Source: Calliopsis andreniformis
Taxonomy: Eukaryota > Arthropoda > Insecta > Hymenoptera > Andrenidae
Length of the DNA stretch: 64,000 nt
Direction: 5' to 3'
NCBI RefSeq assembly: GCF_051401765.1
Contig: NC_135071.1
Span: 6,178,961 to 6,242,960 of the forward strand
Shown here one piece after another: positions 12,122 through 24,000 of this stretch. The position numbers and the translations under genes are program-made. The notes beneath the pieces are model-generated. The model saw nothing but the letters and a program-made list of their open reading frames with translations. It ran no database searches and had not been told where the DNA came from. Numbering within the stretch: position 1 is the stretch's first letter; the number at the start of each line of letters is the position of its first letter.

Positions 12122-12282
12122 TTCATCGCGTGAAGCCGCAAGGCGAGTCCGACAAAATTCGTGTGTGAGCTGTTTCATTTGTGAAAAAAAAAGAAACATT
12201 AACAAATTAACGAGATACTTTGGTCTCTTGTGACTTTGTGATAGTATTATTGCGAAAACAGTGCTAAAACTTAAACGATAAG

Positions 12283-15200
12283 ATGGAGAGTGGAAGTTTA
12301 GTGCCGAATGTCGAAGACATTATCCGACAAGTGCTAGAAAAAATACAAGCTCACGCGACACCTGCAGTTGCGAGTACCTCGACGGTGACTGCACCTCAGC
12401 CGTTATTGGAAGCACTACCTGAGTTTGGTGCTAGTGACTTGGGTGACGATGCGACAGCTTGGTGTAGCCTGGTCGAGGAAATCACTAAAGACGTGACGGA
12501 TCAACAACGGCTGTCCTTGGCCACCCACGCGTTGGCAGGAGCCGCCAAAAAGTGGTATCAAGGATGGAAGGGAAGACCACGTACTTGGGGAAAGTTCAAA
12601 GAAGACTTATGTGCAGTGTTTGTTTCCGAGAAGAAGCTGCATGAACGATTAAAACGTGCGTTGTCGTATGATAGTGATTGTGCTTCTACGTATGCCGAGT
12701 ATGCCAGGACGAAATTGGCGTACTTAGAACAAACTCGAGTTGCGTTCAAACCGGAAGAATATGTGGAACTAATAATTAGTGCAATCATTGATCAAAACGT
12801 ACGACAAGCTATGATGAATGGACAATACCCAACAACTTCAGCGTTATTAGTTGGAATCTCGCAGTATTTCAAACCACCGACGGATAAGACCATTCCGAAG
12901 GAAGAGTTTAAAGAGCGGATGCGACAGCGGTTGACTAAAAAACGTTGTTATAGTTGTGAAGGGGTTGGACATTTAATAAACGATTGCCCAAAACGACGCA
13001 AGCATACATCCACTGTCGACGGGAAGGCGTTGAATGAAAAGAAGCCTGTCGTTTCGTGCGGTTACTGTGCAAAGATGGGTCATGAAGAATCGAAGTGTTG
13101 GACCAAACAACGAGCGCTTCGTAATAAAGAAAACAAGAAACCGGAAGTCAACGCGTGTGTCTCGAAATTGGATAGACTAACCCCGATCTGCATACGAGAT
13201 ACAACTCTGCAATGCCTATTGGACAGTGGGGCGGAATGTTCTTTAATTAAAGAAACTATCGCTAAAAAAATTGGTGTTAACGTAGTCTTTCATCAGGGAA
13301 CAGTGCAAGGACTAGGAAAACAACAACTGGAGACCGTCGGTCGTGTAACGGAAGTTGTCAAATTCCAGGACATTGCTATCGAGTTGGATATGTTTGTCAT
13401 GCCCGATCTACATCTAGAGCACGACGTCATAATTGGAAAAAATGCTTTGGATCACAACGATGTGAGGATGGTTACGGATGCTACTGGGTCGAGGTTAGAA
13501 CGAGTATCAAAGCTACCTGAGTCCCGAGAACTGCTGACGGAGGGTCGCTGTTTTGTTGCCGACGCCGTTGAGGATGCAGTTCGTGAACCTTTGGAGGCGT
13601 TATTAAAACGGTTCGAGTACATGTTAGTTTCAGGTAACAAAGTGCGTCAAGTATCTACTACCGAAATGAAAATTGTGACCCAAGAAAACAAAGTTATTTG
13701 TTACCCTCCTTATCGGTTATCTTTTTCTGAGCGACAAAGGGTACGTGCAATTATTAACGATTTAATAGAGGATGGAATAATCCGAGAAAGTATCTCTGCT
13801 TTTGCTAGTCCAGCCATTCTGGTCAAAAAGAAAGACGGCTCTGATAGACTGTGTGTCGATTTTCGAGCCTTGAATAAAATCACGCTAAAGGATCGGTATC
13901 CATTGCCGCTCATAGACGACCAACTCGATCGTTTGGGGAAAGGGAAATATTTTGTAACGTTGGACATGGCATCGGGGTTCCACCAAATACCTATCGCTGC
14001 GGAGTCAATACATAAAACCGCCTTCGTAACTCCTGATGGGCATTACGAGTATCTTCGCATGCCTTTCGGCCTTTGTAATGCTCCAGCTGTATTTCAGCGA
14101 GCGGTAAATGTAGCTTTAGGAAACTTACGTTATACCACTGCTTTGGTATACATGGACGATATTCTCATCCCGTCACAAACGATCGAGGAAGGGCTGGAAA
14201 AACTAGAGCATGTGTTGGAGGCCTTGAGCACAGCCGGATTTTCTTTAAATGTTAAAAAGTGTTCCTTCTTTCGGACTTCTGTCAGTTATTTGGGTAGAGA
14301 AATATCTGCCGAAGGAATTCGTCCTGGTAAAGAAAAAATTAAAGCCTTGCTCGAGTCTCCTGTTCCTACGAATATTCGTCAAGTGAGACAATTTATGGGT
14401 TTAGCCAGTTACTTCCGTAAATTTATACCTTCTTTTTCTGTACGGACAGTTTGTATCACTAAATTAACTAAAAATAATCAGCCCTGGGAGTGGGGTAGAG
14501 AACAAGAAGAGGCGAGACAATATATTTTAAAACGGTTGAGTGACAGCCCACTGCTAATTATTTTTGACCCTGAAAGGGAAACTGAGCTGCACACTGATGC
14601 CAGCTCAGTCGGATATGGCGCAATTCTTTTTCAGAGGGTAGAGGGCGATTTACGTGTTGTGGCTTATTTCAGTCGACGTACCAGTCCTGAAGAATCTAGA
14701 TACCATTCGTACGAGCTGGAGACTTTAGCGATTGTAAATTCTTTGAAGTACTTTCGAACGTACTTGTTAGGAATAAAGTTTAAGATAGTAACTGACTGTA
14801 ACGCGGTGAAGGCCACTAATAATAAGAAAGACTTGGTGCCGCGTGTTGCAAGGTGGTGGATATATCTCCAGGATTATTCATTTGACCTTGAATACCGTAA
14901 AGGGAAGTGTGTAGAACACGTAGACTATTTGAGCCGAAATCCGCGACCAAACTACCGGGTTAATGTAATATTTGAAGGCTCGTGGCTTGAAGTGGCTCAA
15001 CGGAACGATCCTGCAACAAAATCAATGGTAGAAAGAGTTGTTGCTAAGGAGTCTGTTGTTAGTGATTTTGAATTAAAAAACAATATACTTTCTAGGAAAA
15101 TATGTAAGGATAATGGTCGAATTATATACAGAAGTTTTGTTCCAAAAGGGTATAGAATCGGTCTTTTAAGAATATACCATGACGAAAATTCGCACGTTGG

Positions 15201-16212
15201 TTTTGATAAGACATTTGACAAGATAGCCCAAAAATACTGGTTTCCTCGTATGCGAAATTTTATAAAAAAGTATATAGATCATTGTATAACTTGCACTGTT
15301 AGAAAACGTCATGCCGGTCCGAAACAGGGTCTATTACATTCGATAGAAAAAAGGCCAGTCCCTTTTGATGTGATACACTGTGATTGTGTTGGACCTTTCG
15401 AGGAGTCGAAAGACGGTTACAAACACATTTTAGTAATCGTAGATGCCTTCACAAAATATGTTCAACTTGTGCCGTTAAAAACTTTAAGTGGCCCTGAAAC
15501 ATTACAAGCATTGCGGGATCGTCTCTTACTTTTTGGAACACCTCGCTTAGTAGTCTTTGACCGGGGAACTAACTTCTCGTATAAACCTTTGGGACAGTTT
15601 CTTAAAAAACATGACGTTCAAATACACCTTGTAGCAACGGGAGCACCAAGGGCAAACGGTCAAGCCGAAAGATACGTTGCTACCGTCACTAATTTACTTA
15701 CGACACAATTGGCAAAAATTTCAGAGTGGCCGAACAAATTAATTAAGGTTCAATCTTCATTAAATACGACGATTCAAAAATCTACGGGTTTTACGCCAAT
15801 GCGCCTGTTTGGAATGGAGCGGAGTGTGGGTTCGGCAGTCCTTGCAGAAGCCGAACTAATGGTTCCGGAAGACGAAATAGATGTCCGTCGAGATAGAAAA
15901 ATTGCGTTCGAACGTTTACGAAAGAATGCCGAAAAGCAGGCTACGGAATTTAATAAGAAACGAAGAGACAATGTTGTAATTAGTGTAGGGGATACTGTTT
16001 TTGTGCGTCCAAGCGACACTCGCAGAGCAAAATTAGAACCTAAGTTTGTAGGTCCTTTCGAGGTAACGAAGTTGATAGAAAATGACCGTTACGAACTTTT
16101 AGGCAAAAGCGGGAAACCGCAAGTCGCCCCAAAAGACCGCTTAAGAGTGTGGAAAGGGGAGTGGTCAGGGGATGATGACATCTCCCTTACAGATGATGAT
16201 GAACCGTGTTAG
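12283..16212 (+). CDS. Gag-Pol polyprotein of gypsy element
   Basis: This 1309-residue single-frame polyprotein would package and reverse-transcribe the element RNA and integrate the cDNA. Gag fills the N-terminus and ends in two CCHC knuckles (C222-C225-H230-C235 and C259-C262-H267-C272). The aspartic protease has DSG at 314-316. Reverse transcriptase has DFRALNK near 526, the first catalytic Asp at 561 and YMDD at 623-626. RNase H starts with TDAS (D772). Integrase has an HHCC finger (H966, H971, C1001, C1004) and a D1034, D1093, E1129 triad with the usual 35-residue spacing, then a C-terminal FVGPFEV region. The ATG at 12283 follows an A-rich leader with stop codons and is the first long-frame start. 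No frameshift separates gag from pol. No stop or broken motif was seen, so it is probably functional. Confidence 0.95.
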   Translation: MESGSLVPNVEDIIRQVLEKIQAHATPAVASTSTVTAPQPLLEALPEFGASDLGDDATAWCSLVEEITKDVTDQQRLSLATHALAGAAKKWYQGWKGRPRTWGKFKEDLCAVFVSEKKLHERLKRALSYDSDCASTYAEYARTKLAYLEQTRVAFKPEEYVELIISAIIDQNVRQAMMNGQYPTTSALLVGISQYFKPPTDKTIPKEEFKERMRQRLTKKRCYSCEGVGHLINDCPKRRKHTSTVDGKALNEKKPVVSCGYCAKMGHEESKCWTKQRALRNKENKKPEVNACVSKLDRLTPICIRDTTLQCLLDSGAECSLIKETIAKKIGVNVVFHQGTVQGLGKQQLETVGRVTEVVKFQDIAIELDMFVMPDLHLEHDVIIGKNALDHNDVRMVTDATGSRLERVSKLPESRELLTEGRCFVADAVEDAVREPLEALLKRFEYMLVSGNKVRQVSTTEMKIVTQENKVICYPPYRLSFSERQRVRAIINDLIEDGIIRESISAFASPAILVKKKDGSDRLCVDFRALNKITLKDRYPLPLIDDQLDRLGKGKYFVTLDMASGFHQIPIAAESIHKTAFVTPDGHYEYLRMPFGLCNAPAVFQRAVNVALGNLRYTTALVYMDDILIPSQTIEEGLEKLEHVLEALSTAGFSLNVKKCSFFRTSVSYLGREISAEGIRPGKEKIKALLESPVPTNIRQVRQFMGLASYFRKFIPSFSVRTVCITKLTKNNQPWEWGREQEEARQYILKRLSDSPLLIIFDPERETELHTDASSVGYGAILFQRVEGDLRVVAYFSRRTSPEESRYHSYELETLAIVNSLKYFRTYLLGIKFKIVTDCNAVKATNNKKDLVPRVARWWIYLQDYSFDLEYRKGKCVEHVDYLSRNPRPNYRVNVIFEGSWLEVAQRNDPATKSMVERVVAKESVVSDFELKNNILSRKICKDNGRIIYRSFVPKGYRIGLLRIYHDENSHVGFDKTFDKIAQKYWFPRMRNFIKKYIDHCITCTVRKRHAGPKQGLLHSIEKRPVPFDVIHCDCVGPFEESKDGYKHILVIVDAFTKYVQLVPLKTLSGPETLQALRDRLLLFGTPRLVVFDRGTNFSYKPLGQFLKKHDVQIHLVATGAPRANGQAERYVATVTNLLTTQLAKISEWPNKLIKVQSSLNTTIQKSTGFTPMRLFGMERSVGSAVLAEAELMVPEDEIDVRRDRKIAFERLRKNAEKQATEFNKKRRDNVVISVGDTVFVRPSDTRRAKLEPKFVGPFEVTKLIENDRYELLGKSGKPQVAPKDRLRVWKGEWSGDDDISLTDDDEPC

Positions 16213-16878
16213 CACAGTAGTAAAAATTTACTTAATTTTAATCAGTATAAATTTATGTTAAGCGAAAGATAATCGCTATTTCTAGTTTAATTACATTGTT
16301 TTCTTTTATCTATCAATATATTTTGTCTTCCTACTCATTTCACTTTGTTACTAGTAATTATAGGATGCACATTACATAATAAATTCATTTTGTTAACACG
16401 TAATGTCATGAGTTCTAGTTGATTTCCTATGATCCTAAGTTAAAAAAACAAAAAAAAAAGGGAAAAGGGAAATCCTTAAGAGGGTCATGGTGGAACTGTC
16501 TTTGTGACAGAAAACAAATGTAACACTTGAATATACAACAAGGATAACGGCAACAAGGTGCGCGAGTGACTGTATGGTGTCGTAGACGTTGCAGTACTGA
16601 GGTTTTTGAAGTACTAAAAGTAACAACGACAAGGTGCACAGTCATTTGCAAGGTGTTGCGAACGTTATCATTTTGATGTAGTAAGTATCTGTGGATACTA
16701 CTTATAATTAGTGTGTTGGAAAATTTATGCTATTTATGCATAATGGTATGATTTTGAAAAGAGAAAAAAAAATCATAAGTATGTATGTTTTAGCAAAGCG
16801 AACCCAGTGTGGGGTGTCTGTTTACGGAGACGCAAGAAAGGATGCTTCTCGAGATCGCGAAGCATGTCAGATTGGCCG
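16213..16878 (+). other. 3' untranslated region of gypsy element
   Basis: 666 bp without a coding frame. A purine run (aaaaaaaaaagggaaaaggg) occurs at 16451-16470, over 400 bp from the 3' LTR. The bases immediately before the LTR (gtcagattggccg) are not purine-rich, so the polypurine tract used to prime plus-strand synthesis is not obvious. Confidence 0.7.
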
Positions 16879-17272
16879 TGTTAGCGTCAACGTATTTTAA
16901 AAACGAATTGAGGGTGAACGGTTCCATGCCGTCTTGCCTTCGAGGGTTTTATGTATGGGACTTAGGCTATGTGGCCTTGAATGAGGGTGCGTGAGACTAA
17001 ACAGCCTCGACGCCAGGCGATGGCTGATGACCACGTTGGGTCTCCCAGCTATCGGGTGTTGAGGGATTGAATGTTTATGTGAAGAGCTAGAGAGTTTGGA
17101 AATAGCAAGCGGCCTGACGCCGCGTAGCTAAAGAATTGGGACTTTGTTCCTGAAGGATCTGGCCACGGAGTGGGGAGAGTCTTTTGACTCTCTGGCAAGA
17201 GGACTGTGTCAAGGGACACGGCACTTACCCCAGAACCTTGAACGAGGCACCAAATTAGAAAAGTTTCTAACA
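16879..17272 (+). repeat. 3' LTR of gypsy element
   Basis: 394 bp, TGTTAGCG...TCTAACA, followed by the taca target duplication and then segment B copy 2. Confidence 0.93.
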
Positions 17273-17335
17273 TACATACTCCTGATAATGTTTACATTTT
17301 GGAGTATAAATCACAAGAAATTTTGTGTTGTCTTT
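17273..17335 (+). repeat. Duplicated segment B, copy 2
   Basis: Same 63 bp as 9898-9960. From 17336 the sequence differs from copy 1, marking the right edge of the duplication. Confidence 0.85.
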
Positions 17336-17562
17336 CAAACATATAAAATAAGTTGTTTTCGAAATCACGTAAAACTTGTGGATGTAACAAAATTGAACAA
17401 TTTTGACGTGTGCATGGTGTTCCAAGAATTCATGTTTTTCATGCTTTTATGATGTGTACCATCCCAATAGTTGTACGAAATTCTCCAAGTAGCTCTTCTT
17501 CAAAAAATATATACGTAATGTTATAACTACAGTGTTCATGCACAACATTGCCTATATTTACA

Positions 17563-17702
17563 ATAAAACTTTAAAGTGAAATTTCTCAAGAACAAAAGCT
17601 GATTTTGATGAACGGTATGAGACTCTTAATACACTATATCTATAATACAAATTATACCCAGTTTGATTCTAAAAGCGATTTTCATGCCCGTTAGCTCTCC
17701 TT
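17563..17702 (-). repeat. Right arm of a 140-bp inverted repeat
   Basis: Reverse complement of this arm matches 8990-9129. Its outer edge (17702) abuts the Tigger-like helix-turn-helix remnant without a gap. This suggests that the arm-bearing element is inserted in, or fused to, a Tigger-like element. Confidence 0.6.
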
Positions 17703-17820
17703 GGAAGATTATACATTTCCCGACACCATGTATTCTTGCCAATTTCGTTGTACTTTCACCACTTTCGAGGTCTTTAACTATTTCGAGTTTCGCTTCAACA
17801 GTTAGAACTAAGCATTTCAG
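17703..17820 (-). pseudogene. pogo/Tigger transposase N-terminal fragment
   Basis: The minus strand reads KLEIVKDLESGESTTKLAR followed by IHGVGKCIIF. This matches the CENP-B-type N-terminal helix-turn-helix of pogo/Tigger transposases (KLEIIKxLExGES..LAxxYGVGKSTI). The frame is lost at 17702, where the 140-bp arm begins. The Tigger-like end at 17941-17997 lies in the expected place upstream. Only the DNA-binding module remains; the DDE domain was not found. Confidence 0.7.
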
Positions 17821-17940
17821 TTGCTTGTCATTATGATATGTACTCTCTTATCTTTATACTGAATTATCATGATTAGGATTACATCGGCCAAACACAGGAA
17901 AATGTGTACTGCATTGCATGTAAACATTGCTATGAAACGC

Positions 17941-17997
17941 TGTTCGGATAACAGAACATTCGGATAATAGGATATTCGGACATGGCAGTCTCTACTG
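17941..17997 (-). repeat. Tigger-like terminal inverted repeat, right
   Basis: Read on the minus strand it starts CAGTAGAGACTGCC next to a TA dinucleotide and contains repeated tccgaa/ttatccgaa motifs, typical of pogo/Tigger ends. It is orientated correctly for the transposase fragment at 17703-17820. Confidence 0.6.
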
Positions 17998-18000
17998 TAT

Positions 18001-21000
18001 TTTACAAAAAGTGAACTTGTATCATTATGGTTCTTAGTTCTTACTTTCAATAAAATAAATGATTCAAACATGTAAGGCAATAATTCTACTATAGTTAAGT
18101 GATCTTGTTTTATTTATACACTTATTCTCTGAGAATGAGAGACTGATAGTCGAACTTCTAAAAGACATACACGGCTGAATATTTGTTATTCAGTTTAGTA
18201 TAATTTTGGTTATTCAATAAACAACTTATTGAAAATCATTTGGTGGATTCCAATCCTTTTAAAACCAATAATTAAAAAATTTAACTTTTCAGTTTTGGTT
18301 GTGGTCTTTGAATTTGAATGCTTTTTTAACGTCTTCAGTAACCAAATGACAAGGATAGCGATAAATATATAACGAATAAAGTTTGGTGAATATGTAACAA
18401 AAATACATACTGTACCTAATATTTACTATGCTCTATCTATACAGTCGACCTGTGTAGACTAATCGCACCACTGTTTACTCTTTATCTACATTCAATGAAG
18501 AGAATTTTTTGTTATTATATTTTTTGAAGTTTATATTAATCAATAACTAATATTGAAGTTTCTCCTAAACTGTGATCCCATACTTTTAGCCCATAGTTTT
18601 AGTGAACTATAATTCATAACAAAAAGTAAAAAATTAGTTAAAACTACTAACAAAGAATGCATCAGAAAGTACATTTTTCATAGCGTTGGATGTGTTAAAG
18701 TAGTACTATAGTATTTTATATTATTTTGAAAACAATATTGCGCTTTCTCAAGATTCAGGTTTACGTACCCACACAATCATAGTTTTAAATAACACAAGAT
18801 TTCTTTCGTCAGTAGGAAGATGAGTGAACTGACTGACGTCAAAAATAGTTATTCATTGATTATTACTTTGATTCCGTGATCATGTTCGTATTGATAAATC
18901 GCAAAATTTTCACGTACACAATAATTTTCTGGAGCGGAAGCACAAAGTATCTCACTCGCGCACATTCTCTATCTTTCTCACTCGGAAATCACAGTTGAAC
19001 ATTGGTTTTTAACGCTAGCCGTGGCACTCGTTTTGTTCTTTGATACCAAGCAGCTCGTCGGGCATATTAAAAACGCTTTTGAACTCAAAACTATTTAACG
19101 GAACTAGCATCTTACGCTTTCAATTTTTATAACAACAATCTGAGGCAAGTGAACTGTACGAGGAATTTGTGTATTCAGATTAGACAGTGGACAGCGTTCT
19201 GTCTTTAAGTTTCTAAAATTCCCTTTGTTCTTCCTAAATTATCAGGGTATAGTAAATTAATCAAATAAGTCAATAAAGACAGTTAACAAGAATAGCACAA
19301 TGTTATTCATTCTTAAACGAGTTAAAAACGACAAATTTATATGAAATTAGTGAATTCTGAACTTCTCTTATCTTGATAGACAAGATCACTAACAAATTAT
19401 TAGCCAAAAGTGTTGATCACCTGACTTTCTATTTTTCATGTTACTAATCAATGTGAACTAAAGCTACAAAATAGTCTTTGACTTCATTCAATCTAATGAC
19501 CATTTTACTATTGTATATTTTTTTTAATATTTATGTATCAGTAAGTTCTGTTTACTCTTTCATGAAGTTGTAATCGCACACTTTTGGCTTTCAGTATATT
19601 ATGGATGAAAATTCTTAACTCATTTTGAAATATTTTTTATCACTTTATATAACGTTAGATTTGCAAGGATTAGGGGAATTCCAGAAACTATTTTATAGTA
19701 TTGAACACAGGAGCCCGTTAAACGTATGTTACGTTATGCAGCAGCTATTAAAGAAGTTCTTTCAGGCACACGTTATTTTCAGATTTGCTCCCTTTTAGTA
19801 TTTTCGCACAAAAATCACAGTTAAACATTTGGTACGCTATTCTAAGGAGCACTTTTGTAGGCATATTCGAGGTCAAAAGACTCCTACTTTATTAAGTAAA
19901 TAAATAAATAAATAAATCTTACTTTATTCCTTTTGTAAAAGATTTTTAAATGATTCATGACATACGATAATTTTTAGATTACATTACTTCCTAATTTCAC
20001 TGCAACATGTAAGGACATTCAAGAAAACTAGAATTTTCAATTTTCAGTATAATAGTAATGATCCTGAACTTTTGGCATAAGCGATTTTACAAGAATATGT
20101 ACATATGTATTTAAGAATACATATAGTGGACATCCAACTTATCAGCAGATAATTTTAATATCTTATTTAGTATTAAAGATATGAAAAGGATCTGAATTGC
20201 GCAATTTCAAGACACAGCAAAATCGCGATTAACCCAGATCTTGATTATCCGCTCTTTTCTTTGTTCAGGATTAATATTATTTGGCCGAATAATAATAAGA
20301 GTACAGTAGAATATCGTTTGAGACTTGAATTACGATCGAAAAGTACTTACTTTAGAGAAAACAATAAAATTAGCCATCAAGAGTCTTCCAAGTTTGACAG
20401 TCGTATTTAATCGATTAAGGTAAAGCCCTATCGTAGAATATTTGAATATAATAATTATATATTAGTAGTCTTTAATTTTTAAATATTGTGGAAGCAGCTA
20501 TTGCATTAATATTTATCCTTTAGCATACCAAGGTAGAGTCACTCAGAGTCTCCAATATAACACAAGGTATTTTAAATGATATTTTAAAATTTTCAAATAT
20601 TTAAATTTTTATATTTTGAATTTCTTAATACTCATGGTCTTCACACTTTCAAATTTCCCAACCTTTAAATCTTTAAATATTCAAAGGAGAAATTAAAGTA
20701 TATAAAGTCATACAATTATTACGAAATTTCAATTGTGTTGAGTTTATCTCTTATTACTCGTTCTTTTCAGGAACCCTAGCTCTGATTATTCATGATGACT
20801 CAACTTATTTGTTTGCAATTAATTGGGCCAGCAATAAGATAGAGTACAGGAAAGTTCATTTAAAATCGTCAATGTACAATGTATAACTTAAATTATATAA
20901 AATGTAAACTACTACTGAAATGTATGTCATTTCTATACCTATATGTCAAATTGACTAGACAATAAATTTGGGTTAGAAATTATCAAGATTAGTACTTGGA

Positions 21001-24000
21001 ATTTTTGTGAGCTTCAAAGCACAAGTTAGGAATAAAACATGCTATTCCTATGGAGATATAATCACATGTATTTCAACCAAAAATAAAAATTTGCTTCTTT
21101 AATAGAGAGACCACTCCTTACTATCAAGACTGACAGTTTCTTTAATACACATGTATATTCAATGATGACGGCAGTACTGACTACGTGTCGAGGACTAATT
21201 AACTACGGATTATAACTATGCTTACGGTAATTTCATGACTGAAAATATAGTAAAACTTCCATACAAGTAAATCTTGTGAGTCTTACGATAAAAGTAAAAA
21301 TTTTATCCCCTCCAATTTTAAGACTTTAGCTGGAACCGGTCAAGCTGTTAATGCGAAACGAATCAAGCAGCGTAAGTCGAGACACTCAGATAAAGCGAGC
21401 TTGTCAATGAAACAATGTTAATTGCGTTATTTGTTTTCTTAATTTTTTATGACACTTTTATTACAATATTTATAAGATTCCTCTAATTCTCCTGATTTAT
21501 TCTTGTGATAAATATGAAACATACTTATTTAATAAGTGATATTGCATGTCATTTTTCACTATCTCTTCCGATACATTACAAAATTATAATTTTGGAAATA
21601 TTTAAGATAATATTGTGTCTAGTATATTATACATCATAATGTGAAATAAAATACTATTCACAAATAATATGCAATATAAAAAAACAATAAAGAAGTAAGC
21701 AAATAAACAATAACAAATAAATAAGAAACAATAGCGTGTCACTGGACATACTCGTGGATGCATAGCTTATAAATGCGAAAACTATCTGCAGAATGAAGTG
21801 TGGAATTCGTAATCCCGTTTACGATAAATGTGAATAAATGATAGGCTCAGGCTCGCGATAAATGTGAATAAACTGTGTATAGGTTCGCGATGAATGTGAA
21901 CGATTCGCATCTTGGCCTACGTTAAACGTCGAAATCCGTATCTCATTTTATGTTAAATATTAAAGACAAATAGCTACGAACGCAAAAAGATCAAGGAATG
22001 GAAGAGAGATACTGATAGCTAAAGCACCCGATAAATATTAAAAACCTGTGAATAGAAAACCAAAATCAATTCTCTTATTTTTTTATTAAATTTTTGCCAT
22101 CATATGTGTGAAATTTTTTTTAGTTGAGAAAAAATTACTTTCTGATTGTCAATAACTTTCAGTATCCCATTCTCCTTCATTTGTTGTCCCTGCCTTCGTT
22201 CCTCGAAAACATCAGACTATAAAAAATGTTCTATCTACTTCAATAAATGTGAAACTCTGGACCGGATGATTTCGCTCTTATAGAAGCATTATTGTATATT
22301 CCTCGTTTGCTGAAGGTTCGCTTCTCGCTGTTACCAAATCGTTCGTTGTAATTTTCTTTGTTGCCAACTATATTCCTAGTCATAGGAGAAATATAATCAA
22401 TGGATTCAAAGAAAAATCTATTTTTCTAAATACAGATATCGTCGATATAGTAGTTAGCGACGCAAGAGCCTATCGTGTGATCACAGATAATACCATAAAT
22501 TACCTTTTGTGAATCATAAGTCAAGTGAATAATCTTATGATTAAGAGGTCAGAGAAGGCTAAATTAAAGATCTTGGCACAAATGTAGTACCCGTTTTTCA
22601 GGCGATGGTGTATCATACTAATCTGAGGCTTTCTGTCTAATTTTCTGAGAAATGAAAGAGCGTTTTCTAAGCATTATGGATGACAGACTTATGATGTTTA
22701 CCAACCTACCATCGGAAGAATTTGCCAAGGAGATGACAAGTCGTTTTCCACCAAGGCACGTGGAAGATCGTGTCTTGAATTGGACATTTTGAAGTACGAA
22801 ATAGTGTTATATTCATTAAAACAAGGACTCTCTAACCCACTACTGGTATGACTCGCATGTTAAATACTGTCAGCAGTTAGTCGTGACCTAAATGGTGCTT
22901 TCTTTTTCCCCCGTACTTCTGTTTTACCTTGTGCCTGTGTATTATCATGTGACTATATCTACCTTTCGAAGTGCGATAAGATAGATTTTGTTCTGTATGA
23001 TTCGACATTCTTCAAATCTATAAAATTTAATGTTGTATGACTGTTGAGCAATAATTAACATTATGTCGCAAGTGCTCACCACGATTGTAATCGGGAGGAC
23101 AAGAACTATGTTTACAACGTACAGAATTTGTTGTCGTCCTATCTTTTACAAATTTCAAATTTGCATATCCTTAGTTTTCTACATTTTCAAATTTTGAAGC
23201 TTTAAATTTTTTAAATTCGGCAACTTCAAATACACCAATCTTGAAAAATTAAACAATTTTTTAATATTAAATCTGAAAATTTTTCAAATATTTAAAATAC
23301 AAATCTATATTTCCACGAATATTCCACTCTTGAATTTTCAGACCTTTAAATATGCCAAATTTTTATATTTTCAAATCTTCGAGATCTTTTTAGATAAAAT
23401 ACGTTAACTTCAATTTATAGATTCTAAGTTCTGGAACTTTATAATATGAGTAACTTCTTGGTATGATAAGGGTTATATATCACGTGAAATTCTTCTGCAT
23501 GCTTGAACTGATGTATTACAAATGCTAGTTATATTTTCATTTGTACTATTGTGCCAATATTTTCAAAGGAATACATTTAATTACAGTTTATTTCAGAAAA
23601 GCATTAGGTTGAATTTGCGGAAAAATCGATAGAGAGAACAGAAAAACTAATAGGGTCTAACAATAAGTAAAATACAGATAAACTATAACACGCATGATAG
23701 TGAGTTAGACTATATAAAAAAAATGAGTGCAATATGCAGTGGTTCGAAGCGGTATTCTTTTTGCAAATATTCTCGTGAATCGAAATCAAGATTTGTACGT
23801 GAAAGAGTCTAGAAAAGACTAATTATGCACCAGTAAATAGCAGGAAGAATTACGGAAGGATTTAAGATTTACTTAAATATACCCACAAACTTGCTCCAGT
23901 TATAATACTTGCGATTCCTTCAACACTCCCTCCTATCGAAGATTCAATACACTTCAGAAGTAAATACATAACGAGACGACAGGCAACCATTTCAACAAAG

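Larger units (their letters stand above)
11707..17272 (+). mobile_element. Complete Ty3/gypsy LTR retrotransposon (mdg3-like)
   Basis: 5566 bp flanked by taca on both sides (11703-11706 and 17273-17276). In order it has a 394-bp 5' LTR, a primer-binding site, one uninterrupted 1309-codon gag-pol frame, a 666-bp 3' untranslated region and a 394-bp 3' LTR. The single gag-pol frame, short LTRs, 4-bp target duplication and a tRNA-Leu-like primer site fit the mdg3 lineage as I know it. There is no env-like gene. The LTRs differ at one noticed base, so the insertion is young. All catalytic residues are present and it may be autonomous. Confidence 0.93.

Noticed and set aside
16213..16878. Env-like gene downstream of gag-pol
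   Set aside because: No frame of useful length, signal peptide or membrane segment occurs between the pol stop and the 3' LTR.
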